Assembly (NCBI RefSeq): GCF_010731755.1
Contig: NZ_AP022589.1
Coordinates: forward strand, 2,914,001-2,978,000
Source of the DNA: Mycolicibacter minnesotensis
Lineage (GTDB): Bacteria; Actinomycetota; Actinomycetes; Mycobacteriales; Mycobacteriaceae
Length of the DNA stretch: 64,000 nucleotides
Direction of reading: 5' to 3'
The translations under genes and the position numbers were made by a program. A model generated the notes under the pieces. That model did not search any database. It had not been told where the DNA came from and worked only from the letters and a program-made list of their open reading frames with translations. This document shows positions 54,943 to 64,000 of the stretch, piece by piece. The stretch's first letter is position 1. Each line of letters opens with the position of its first letter.

Positions 54943-57900
54943 TCAGACTCCGGGCTGACCGTTGGAGCCGGAGGAACCTGCCGCGCCCTGGCTGCCGCCC
55001 GTGCCGGCTGTTCCGGCGGTGCCGACGATGCCGCCCGTGACCACCGTGCCGGCCGAGCCCGCTGCACCGCCGGTGCCGCCGCTTCCGCCGGTGCCGCCGT
55101 TTCCGCCGGTGCCCGCGTCGCCGCCCGTGCCGTCATCGCCCGAACCGAGCGCTTTGCCGCCCGCTCCGCCATTGCCGCCCGCCCCGCCGGTGCCACCTGC
55201 GCCACCGGTGCCGGCGTTGCCGCCGTTGCCGCCGTTGCCACTGGTACTGCCGGAAAGCTGTCCGGCCCCGCCGTTGCCGCCGGTGCCGCCGTTTCCGCCG
55301 ACGTCGCCGGTGCCGCCGGTGCCGCCCGTGCCACCCGCGCCGCCGATTCCACCGTTGCCACTGATCGTGCCGCCGCTACCGCCAGCCCCGCCGACCCCTC
55401 CGGCGCCGCCGGTCTGCCCGGCCGCGCCGGTGCCGCCGGTGCCGCCGGTGCCGCCGTTACCGGCGACGCTGAAACCGGGGTTCTCGACACTGGTGCCGAT
55501 CGCGCCACCGGTGCCGCCGTTTCCGCCCTTGGCCCCGGCACCGCCGTCACCGCCATCGCCGCCGTCACCACCGAAGCCGCGGTTGGCGATCGTCGACGTC
55601 GTGCCGACGCCGCCGCCGGTACCGCCGTTGCCGCCGGCGCCTCCGTCACCGCCGTTGCCGCCTTGGCCCCCATCGCCGCCGTTGGCGGTGACGATTCCCG
55701 AGTTCCTTCCAGCGGCGACGCCGCCGTTGCCACCATTGCCACCGTTGGCGAGATCGCCGCCGTTGCCGCCGTTGCCGCCGTTGCCGCCGCTGGTGCTGGT
55801 GAGGGTGCCGCCGGTGACGAAGGCGCCCTGGCCGTTGCCGCCGTTGCCGCCGCCCTGGCCCGTGGTGCTGCCGTTGGTGGCGTTGCCACCATTGGCGCCC
55901 GTGCCGCTGGAACTGCTGCTCGATTGGCTGGTTCCGTTCGCGGCGGTACTGGTCTGGTTGGGAGTGGGGTTGACGCCGTTGGCACCGAGGGCGCCGCTTC
56001 CGCCGAGGCCACCGTTGCCGCCGTTGCCGATGATTCCCGCGTTGCCGCCGGCGCCGCCGGCGCCACCGTCAGTTCCCGGTGCGGTGGCGTTTTGGCCGTT
56101 GCCGCCGTCGCCACCGTTTCCGCCGGAGGCCTGCGAGCCGTCGGTGCCGTCAGTGCCGTCGGCACCACCGGAGCCCCCGGTGCCTGCCGCACCGCCCGTT
56201 CCACCAACGCCTGCGGTCCCGCGGTCACCGCCGTTGCCGCCGCGGCCACCGTCGAGGTTGGTGGTGTCGCCGTCCGCGCCGGAACCGCCGTTACCGGCAT
56301 TGCCGGCGTTGCCTGCGCTGGCGCCGTTTCCACCGCTGCCGTTGGTGCCCTGGGCGCCGTGGGAGGCGCTGCCGGCGTTACCGCCGGCGCCACCGGCGCC
56401 CCCATTTCCACCGGCGCCGCCGTCACCGCCGTCATGGCCGGCGCCGTCATCGACCCCAGTCACGCCTGCGGCACCGTTGCGGCCGTTACCACCGTTGCCG
56501 CCGCTGGCGCCGTTGCCGCCTGCGCCGCCGTTTCCGGCGTTGCCGGCCAGCGAGCCACCGTCACCGCCGTGGCCACCTGCGCCACCTGCGCCGCCGTTGC
56601 CGCCACTGGTTCCGGAGTCCCCGAAGTCGACACCATTGACTCCGTTGGCTCCGGTTGCGCCGTGGCCTCCGGTGCCGCCGTTTCCGCCGGTGCCGATGTT
56701 GCCGGCTGCGCCGCCGTTGCCGGCGTTTCCGCCGGTGCCGCCGTTGCCGGATTGGGTGGGGTTGAGGGTGGTGAGGTAGCCGTTGCCGCCTGCGCCGCCG
56801 TTGCCGCCGTTGCCGCTGAGGGCGGTGTCGGATCCGCCGTAGAGACCGTTTGCGCCGGCTGTGCCGGTGGTGGTGCCGTGGCCGCCTTGGCCGCCGATTC
56901 CGATGGCTCCGGCGTTGCCGCCGATGCCTCCGTTTCCGCCGGTGCCGCCTTGGGTGGTTGCGTCGCCGGCGTTGCCGCCGTTGCCGGCGTTTCCGCCGGT
57001 GCCACTGTTGCCGCCGGCACCTCCGGTGCCGCCGTTTCCGTCAGCGGCGGCGGGGCGCAGTCCGAGGATTCCGGTCCGCCCGCCTGCGCCGCCGTTGCCT
57101 CCGGCACCACCGTTGCCTCCGGCGCCTCCGATGCCGCCGTTTCCGCCGAGGCCACCGTTTCCGCCGGTGGCTGTCACTGTGCTGTCGACGGTGGTGCCAT
57201 CGGGTGTGGTTCCTGCGGCCAGGCCGCCGTTGCCGCCGTTTCCGCCGTCGCCGCCGGCGGTGCCCACGCCACCGGCACCGCCGGCGCCTCCGATACCACC
57301 GATACCGGCGGCTCCGAAGATCCCGGAGCGGCCTCCTGCGCCACCATCACCGCCGGCGCCTCCGGCGAAGCCGGATACGCCGTTGCCGCCGTTGCCGCCA
57401 TTGCCGCCGTCACCACCGGTGGCGGTGGCACCGGTGATGGCAGTGGCCGAGCCGCCCGCGGCGCCGTTGCCGCCGGCTGCCCCTGTTGCTCCGTCGCCAC
57501 CGATGCCGCCGGCTCCGCCGAGGGCATTGGTGACACCGTCGTCGCTGAGGCTGTCTTGACCCAGGCCGCCGTGACCACCGGCCTGGGCGCCGAGGTCGCT
57601 GAGTGCGCCGTCGGCGCCGTTGCCACCGGCCAGGCCTGCCGCGTTGAGTGCGGGCAAGAGCCCGCCGTCAGCGCCGTCGGCGGCCCGCCCGTCGAGGACC
57701 GGTGCGATTCCGTCAGCTCCCCGGCCACCGGCGCCGCCGGCCCCGCCGGTGCCACCAGCGCCGAACCAGAATCCACTGGCCCCGCCGTCGCCGCCGGCTC
57801 CTCCGGCCCCGCCGATGCCGTCGATACCGTCGAATCCGGTCCCGCCGGCTCCTCCGATGCCGCCATTGCCCAGCAGCCAGCCGCCTGCGCCGCCGTTGCC

Positions 57901-58524
57901 ACCGATTCCGCCGGCGATCGCGGCATCAAGGCTGTCTAGGCCGGCCCCGCCGGCACCACCGTTGCCGATCCAGCCGGCGTCTCCGCCATCGGCGCCGGCT
58001 GCTCCGGCGCCGCCGTTGCCGAACAGGAAGCCGCCGTCGCCGAGGTCTCCGAAGATTCCCGAACTACCGAATACTGAGTCGTTGGTTCCGGTGAAGCCGT
58101 CGATGCCGTTGCCGAGGAGCTCGCGGCCGAATAGGTAAACGTACGGGTCATTGATCACCGAGACGATCTGCGAGACAAAGGGATCGGCCAACACGGACTG
58201 GCCCGCACCGGTGACCGTCTCAACCAGCCACTGATCGAAGTCCGTCAGGGAACTACCGAAGGCCGCCCCCGCCAACGGGTCATTCCACGTCAGATCCAGG
58301 CTTTCCCACCAGGGCGTGGAGTCCCAGCCCGACGCCGACCACAGGGTCGGATCGAAAAGATCGGACAACCAGTCCCATTCATCAGCTTGAGCCGGCGGGG
58401 CCACCGCCGACCCCAACGCCAAAAACGCGCCCACACCCGCCGCAGCGCACCCACGCCGACCAGTCCCACGCGCACCAACCCACCCCACGCTGGGACTGCC
58501 CTTCATACCCCGCCGACGCGCCAT
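54943..58524 (-). CDS. PGRS repeat protein B, signal peptide in place of PE domain
   Basis: A 1193-residue protein with the same N-terminal third as gene A: signal peptide, Trp/Asp-rich domain, [13 protein letters not shown] linker, then a long GGAGG repeat region. It differs from gene A only after about residue 630, where its own repeats run to ...[12 protein letters not shown] 58524 follows GTGGTG and SD GGAGG. A hairpin terminator separates it from gene A, so both have separate promoters, although the leader sequences differ beyond 17 bp. Expression could allow surface variation by recombination between copies (inference). Confidence 0.85.
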   Translation of the reverse strand: MARRRGMKGSPSVGWVGARGTGRRGCAAAGVGAFLALGSAVAPPAQADEWDWLSDLFDPTLWSASGWDSTPWWESLDLTWNDPLAGAAFGSSLTDFDQWLVETVTGAGQSVLADPFVSQIVSVINDPYVYLFGRELLGNGIDGFTGTNDSVFGSSGIFGDLGDGGFLFGNGGAGAAGADGGDAGWIGNGGAGGAGLDSLDAAIAGGIGGNGGAGGWLLGNGGIGGAGGTGFDGIDGIGGAGGAGGDGGASGFWFGAGGTGGAGGAGGRGADGIAPVLDGRAADGADGGLLPALNAAGLAGGNGADGALSDLGAQAGGHGGLGQDSLSDDGVTNALGGAGGIGGDGATGAAGGNGAAGGSATAITGATATGGDGGNGGNGGNGVSGFAGGAGGDGGAGGRSGIFGAAGIGGIGGAGGAGGVGTAGGDGGNGGNGGLAAGTTPDGTTVDSTVTATGGNGGLGGNGGIGGAGGNGGAGGNGGAGGRTGILGLRPAAADGNGGTGGAGGNSGTGGNAGNGGNAGDATTQGGTGGNGGIGGNAGAIGIGGQGGHGTTTGTAGANGLYGGSDTALSGNGGNGGAGGNGYLTTLNPTQSGNGGTGGNAGNGGAAGNIGTGGNGGTGGHGATGANGVNGVDFGDSGTSGGNGGAGGAGGHGGDGGSLAGNAGNGGAGGNGASGGNGGNGRNGAAGVTGVDDGAGHDGGDGGAGGNGGAGGAGGNAGSASHGAQGTNGSGGNGASAGNAGNAGNGGSGADGDTTNLDGGRGGNGGDRGTAGVGGTGGAAGTGGSGGADGTDGTDGSQASGGNGGDGGNGQNATAPGTDGGAGGAGGNAGIIGNGGNGGLGGSGALGANGVNPTPNQTSTAANGTSQSSSSSSGTGANGGNATNGSTTGQGGGNGGNGQGAFVTGGTLTSTSGGNGGNGGNGGDLANGGNGGNGGVAAGRNSGIVTANGGDGGQGGNGGDGGAGGNGGTGGGVGTTSTIANRGFGGDGGDGGDGGAGAKGGNGGTGGAIGTSVENPGFSVAGNGGTGGTGGTGAAGQTGGAGGVGGAGGSGGTISGNGGIGGAGGTGGTGGTGDVGGNGGTGGNGGAGQLSGSTSGNGGNGGNAGTGGAGGTGGAGGNGGAGGKALGSGDDGTGGDAGTGGNGGTGGSGGTGGAAGSAGTVVTGGIVGTAGTAGTGGSQGAAGSSGSNGQPGV

Positions 58525-58541
58525 CACCACTGCTCCCTCCG
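56636..58541 (-). repeat. 1.9-kb duplicated segment (copy in PGRS gene B)
   Basis: Partner of 52963-54868. The few differences cluster at the repeat-rich end (for example near 57080-57130 against 53410-53460), and there is no net length change. Confidence 0.85.
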
Positions 58542-58830
58542 AGCTACAAACCGCAAACCAACCTGAGAACGCCTCAAGTTGCGCTAAGGGAACCCGATGC
58601 CCAAAACCCTGTCCACCCAATGCATCACCATGAAGAAAATGCGCCGGGAGCAGAGAGAGGGGAATCAGCCGAGGGGCTGCTCCGTCAAATCGACCGGTCG
58701 CTGAGATTGGCTGCAAGCGGCCTGATTGTGCTGGTGTACAGCGAAAGTCAATTTATGCGCATCAAGATATGAAGTCGCTTCTGTGCCCCATGCGGCCTAT
58801 TTCCCTGCTGCGCAAGGACATCTGCTATAG
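58542..58830. other. AT-richer upstream region of PGRS gene B
   Basis: No gene is seen. It is lower in GC than its surroundings, has no clear hairpin, and probably contains the promoter and leader of the PGRS gene B. Confidence 0.5.
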
Positions 58831-61543
<2,713 letters not shown>

Positions 61544-61544
61544 A

Positions 61545-61565
61545 TGCAATTAGTTGCAGTGCAAC
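61545..61565. promoter_or_regulatory. Palindromes before padR, candidate operator
   Basis: TGCAA-TTAG-TTGCA (61545-61558) and GTTGCA-G-TGCAAC (61553-61565) overlap, giving three TGCAA-type half-sites directly upstream of the padR start. Confidence 0.55.
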
Positions 61566-61636
61566 TGTGCGCATAGCTACGGCTGTCGAGCTGGTGGTGG
61601 ATGCGCTCCCGGGGCGGGCTCTACTATCAGAAACCG

Positions 61637-61669
61637 ATGAATCCACCGCGCCTCGTCGCAGCCCCATGA
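61637..61669 (+). CDS. 10-codon upstream ORF before the aminotransferase
   Basis: ATG 61637 to TGA 61669 reads MNPPRLVAAP. It is 9 nt after TACTAT (61622-61627) and so close to the transcript start, and its TGA overlaps the aminotransferase ATG (ATGA, 61666-61669). It may deliver ribosomes to the main start. Confidence 0.45.
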   Translation: MNPPRLVAAP

Positions 61670-62772
61670 GTCCTGTCACCGGCGGCAGGTCGGCCGCGCT
61701 GCCCACCTTTCCCTGGGACACCCTGGCCGAGGCGACGGCGCTGGCCAGGTCCCACCCCGACGGCATCGTCGACCTGTCCGTGGGCACCCCGGTCGATCCC
61801 GTAGCCCCCGTCATCCGTGACGCGCTGGCAGCGGCGTCGTCGGCTCCGGGGTACCCCACCACCGCCGGAACCGCGGCGCTGCGAACGGCGGCGGCGTCGG
61901 CGCTGGAACGGCGCTACGGAATCACCGGGCTGAGTGAATCAGCGGTGTTGCCGGTGATCGGCACCAAGGAGCTGATCGCCTGGCTGCCCACCCTGCTCGG
62001 CTTGGGCGCCGAGCACGTGGTGGTGGTCCCCGAGCTGGCCTACCCGACCTACGAAGTCGGGGCCCGGCTTGCCGGAGCGCAGTGGGTGCGCAGCGATACG
62101 CCGCACCTGCTCGACGGCCCGCCACCGGCCCTGGTCTACCTCAATTCGCCGAGCAACCCCACCGGGGCGATCCTGGGTGAAGCCGAGCTGCGAGCCGTCG
62201 TCGGCTGGGCCCGTGAGCACGACGTGCTGGTGGTCTCCGATGAGTGCTACCTCGGTCTGGGCTGGGACGCGCAACCACTCTCGGTGCTGCACCCGGCGGT
62301 GTGCGACGGCGACCACCGCGGGCTACTGGCGGTGCACTCGCTGTCCAAGACGTCATCGCTGGCGGGGTACCGGGCCGGTTTCGTGGCCGGGGACGCCGCG
62401 GTGGTCGCCGAACTGTTGGCGGTGCGCAAACACGCCGGGATGATGGTGCCCACCCCGATCCAATCGGCCATGGTCGCCGCCCTCGATGACGACGCGCACG
62501 AGCGCGAACAGCGCGACCGCTACGCCCGCCGCCGGGCGACGCTGCTGTCGGCCATGCGGGCGGCCGGGTTCACCGTCGAATTGTCGCAAGGCGGGCTGTA
62601 CCTGTGGGCCACCCGCGGCGAGGCGTGCCGTACCACCGTCGAATGGCTGGCGCAGCGCGGCATCCTGGTGGCGCCGGGCGAGTTCTACGGACCGGCCGGG
62701 GCGCACCATGTTCGGGTGGCGCTGACGGCCACCGACGAACGCATCGCCGCGGCCGCCGCCCGGCTGGGTTAG
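61666..62772 (+). CDS. PLP aminotransferase, DapC-like (Rv1178-like)
   Basis: A 368-residue class I/II aminotransferase (about 362 in M. tuberculosis Rv1178). Landmarks: YPTTAGTAALRTAAASAL, NSPSNPTGAILGEAEL (about residue 159), VVSDECYLGLGW (Asp for the pyridine N) and HSLSKTSSLAGYRAGF with the PLP Lys (about 228). The family is annotated as succinyldiaminopimelate aminotransferase (DapC) of the lysine/peptidoglycan pathway. ATG 61666 overlaps the 10-codon ORF; the in-frame extension to 61567 is not supported. In H37Rv a ferredoxin gene precedes it; none is present here. Confidence 0.85.
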   Translation: MSPVTGGRSAALPTFPWDTLAEATALARSHPDGIVDLSVGTPVDPVAPVIRDALAAASSAPGYPTTAGTAALRTAAASALERRYGITGLSESAVLPVIGTKELIAWLPTLLGLGAEHVVVVPELAYPTYEVGARLAGAQWVRSDTPHLLDGPPPALVYLNSPSNPTGAILGEAELRAVVGWAREHDVLVVSDECYLGLGWDAQPLSVLHPAVCDGDHRGLLAVHSLSKTSSLAGYRAGFVAGDAAVVAELLAVRKHAGMMVPTPIQSAMVAALDDDAHEREQRDRYARRRATLLSAMRAAGFTVELSQGGLYLWATRGEACRTTVEWLAQRGILVAPGEFYGPAGAHHVRVALTATDERIAAAAARLG

Positions 62773-62775
62773 AGG

Positions 62776-62913
62776 GCGGTGGTGCATCGCAGTCGTCGGT
62801 GAGAACCCGCTCGATCGCGTCGTGCTCGGCCTGGGTCACCCACAGGCCGTAGCCGGCCTTCACCCCGACGATCCGCGAGACATAGCTGCAGCGGTAGGAC
62901 TGCGTTCTGACAC
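62776..62913 (-). pseudogene. C-terminal remnant of an HNH (DUF1524-type) nuclease
   Basis: On the minus strand, SYRCSYVSRIVGVKAGYGLW then VTQAEHDAIERVLTDDC resembles the end of mycobacterial secreted HNH/DUF1524 nucleases (YRCxYxxxxIAVKxxYGLxV). The upstream catalytic part is gone and the frame runs on past the expected end, so it is a decayed fragment between the aminotransferase and psuG. Confidence 0.55.
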
Positions 62914-62962
62914 GATCAGCGCATCCGGATCGGGTCGGGCGCCAGCGCAATAGGCTCAGCGC

Positions 62963-63865
62963 ATGCGCATTCATCCCGAGGTCGCCGATGCACTGGCGGC
63001 CGGCCGGGCCGTGGTGGCGTTGGAGAGCACGATCATCAGTCACGGCTTGCCGCACCCGGGCAATCTGCAGATCGCTCGCGACATCGAGGCCTGCGTGCGC
63101 GCGGCAGGCGCGGTGCCGGCCACCATCGCCATCCTCGACGGCCAACCGCAGATCGGGCTGGACGACGATGCGCTGCACCGAATCGCCACCGGCACCACGG
63201 CGGTCAAGGTCAGTGTTCGCGAGATCGCGATGCTGGCCGCGGCGGGTGGGGACGGCGCGACCACGGTCGCGGCGACCGCGCACCTCGCTGCGGCCGCCGG
63301 CATCACGGTGTTCGCCACCGGGGGTTTGGGCGGCGTGCATCGCGGCGCGCAGGAGACCTACGACGAGTCCGCGGACCTGACGGCGCTGTCGCGCACCCCG
63401 GTGCTGGTGGTGTGTTCGGGCGTGAAATCGATCCTCGACATCGGGGCGACGCTGGAGCGGCTGGAGACGCTGTCGGTGGGGGTGATCGGCTACCGCACGG
63501 AGCGCTTCCCGGCTTTCTATCTCGCCGACTCCGGCCATCGGCTGGACTGGTGGATTCAGAATCCCGAGCAGGCCGCGGCCGTCCTGCGGGCCCGCGACCG
63601 GTTGGGTACCAAGGGTTACGGGTTGGTGCTGGCCAATCCGATCTCCGCTGAGGCCGAGCTGGACCGCGCGCTACATGACCGGGTGCTGGCCGAAGGCCTC
63701 GCGGCGGCCGAGGCGGCGGGGGTGCGCGGCAAGGACGTGACCCCGTACCTGCTCGGCCATTTTCACCGCGCGACTCACGGCGCATCGGTGGCCGCCAATG
63801 TCGCACTGGTGCTGGGCAATGCCCGCTTGGCGGCCGAGATCGCGGTGGCCTATGCCACCGGGTGA
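62963..63865 (+). CDS. psuG: Pseudouridine-5'-phosphate glycosidase PsuG
   Basis: A 300-residue PsuG-family enzyme that cleaves pseudouridine 5'-phosphate to uracil and ribose 5-phosphate. ALESTIISHGLPHPGN (residues 20-35), TIAILDGQPQIGL, FATGGLGGVHRGA and CSGVKSILDIG with the catalytic Lys (about 155) and DVTPYLLGHFHRATHGAS are typical. ATG 62963 is 6 nt after TAGGCT (leaderless). No PsuK kinase gene is visible in the remaining window. Confidence 0.92.
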   Translation: MRIHPEVADALAAGRAVVALESTIISHGLPHPGNLQIARDIEACVRAAGAVPATIAILDGQPQIGLDDDALHRIATGTTAVKVSVREIAMLAAAGGDGATTVAATAHLAAAAGITVFATGGLGGVHRGAQETYDESADLTALSRTPVLVVCSGVKSILDIGATLERLETLSVGVIGYRTERFPAFYLADSGHRLDWWIQNPEQAAAVLRARDRLGTKGYGLVLANPISAEAELDRALHDRVLAEGLAAAEAAGVRGKDVTPYLLGHFHRATHGASVAANVALVLGNARLAAEIAVAYATG

Positions 63866-63881
63866 CACACTCCGCGGCCTG

Positions 63882-63897
63882 ATACCCCGGTGGGTAT
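63882..63897. promoter_or_regulatory. CsoR/RicR-like operator
   Basis: ATACCCCGGTGGGTAT has perfect 6-bp arms (ATACCC, GGGTAT) around CGGT. This is the form of copper-sensing CsoR-family operators (TACCC-n-GGGTA). It overlaps the likely start of the last gene. Confidence 0.55.
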
Positions 63898-64000
63898 AAG
63901 TCATTACCAGGAAGTCCTGAACGAACTGAACCCGCAGCACCGCGACCTGCGGCAGCAGATTCCCGGCGTCTACCAAGCATTCGGCGAGATGAGCAAGGCC
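63890..64000 (+). CDS. Carboxymuconolactone decarboxylase-like protein, N-terminus (partial)
   Basis: From GTG 63890 the frame reads GISHYQEVLNELNPQHRDLR then QQIPGVYQAFGEMSKA and runs off the window. It looks like the N-terminal helices of AhpD/CMD-like proteins of actinobacteria (…YQEVLxxLxPxHRxLRxxIPxVYxxFxxMS…). The start is uncertain since it lies within a CsoR-like palindrome; a later start is not visible. The palindrome suggests metal-responsive control. It is the last gene seen. Confidence 0.6.
   Translation, partial: MGISHYQEVLNELNPQHRDLRQQIPGVYQAFGEMSKA

Noticed and set aside
51918..56450. Single 1510-codon minus-strand frame covering gene A and part of gene B
   Set aside because: Gene A has its own SD, start and signal peptide at 54851, and a terminator hairpin (54894-54927) lies inside the larger frame.
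54962..56779. 605-codon Pro-rich plus-strand frame opposite PGRS gene B
   Set aside because: Reverse complement of GGC/GGT Gly-rich repeats necessarily yields Pro/Ala-rich open frames; not a gene.
52000..57500. Repetitive DNA that could suggest a CRISPR array or minisatellite
   Set aside because: Periodicity is 9 nt-like coding repeats of Gly-Gly-x with variable units and an open frame; no spacer/repeat structure.

Overview
The window is high-GC DNA from a non-tuberculous mycobacterium. The evidence is dense short-spaced genes, ATGA/GTGA/TTGA start-stop overlaps, many start codons only 5-7 nt after a TANNNT -10 box (leaderless transcripts), Gly-rich PGRS proteins, PimE, mycothiol (MshB) and F420 (FbiC) genes. 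From memory the gene order follows M. tuberculosis H37Rv roughly from Rv1130 (prpD) to Rv1178. It differs in having a complete prpDBC operon, no narGHJI between mutT2 and typA, a PGRS pair near the PE12 position, and no ferredoxin gene before the Rv1178-like aminotransferase. No tRNA, rRNA, IS element or CRISPR array was seen.

1-9.4 kb: methylcitrate cycle (prpD end, prpB, prpC); cytochrome P450 divergent from a TetR regulator; a DUF3556 membrane protein behind a perfect KstR-type operator; an AhpD-like/NTF2-like pair divergent from a CGNR zinc-finger protein; a FadR-type regulator with its own palindrome and a membrane hydroxylase. 9.5-18.2 kb: enoyl-CoA hydratase, a giant CtpI-like P-type ATPase, an Rv2172c-like methylenetetrahydrofolate reductase, and metE under a cobalamin riboswitch (B12-dependent switching of methionine synthesis). 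18.2-26.1 kb: lipid/CoA block (thiolase, enoyl-CoA hydratases, Mcr-type racemase, SDR, nitronate monooxygenase) with a gamma-carbonic anhydrase and a CPBP protease. 26.1-30.7 kb: hairpins, a small acidic ORF, methyltransferases, sirtuin, GntR regulator, F420-binding Rv1155-like protein.

30.66-37.17 kb is an AT-richer accessory island: Ser/Thr kinase, two DUF732 paralogues, a PD-(D/E)XK nuclease-like protein, unknown proteins, a DUF3102-like remnant, and two diverged copies of the 5' end of an HhH-GPD DNA-repair gene. The second copy is fused in frame to the remainder of the native gene (Rv1156-like). This looks like serial insertion of cassettes into one target gene, each cassette bringing a replacement promoter and 5' end; no integrase is visible. 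This is the strongest candidate for something undescribed.

37-51.8 kb is core envelope and cofactor biology: pimE (with an in-frame 36-bp tandem repeat), pterin dehydratase, mutT2, DUF732 protein, MarR regulator, typA, lpqW, secreted protein, mshB, Rv1171-like membrane protein and fbiC. 51.9-58.5 kb holds two tandem PGRS proteins with a signal peptide instead of a PE domain, sharing a nearly identical 1.9-kb half. 58.9-64 kb: fadH/padR operon, aminotransferase behind a 10-codon upstream ORF, an HNH-nuclease remnant, psuG, and the start of a carboxymuconolactone decarboxylase-like gene behind a CsoR/RicR-like palindrome.
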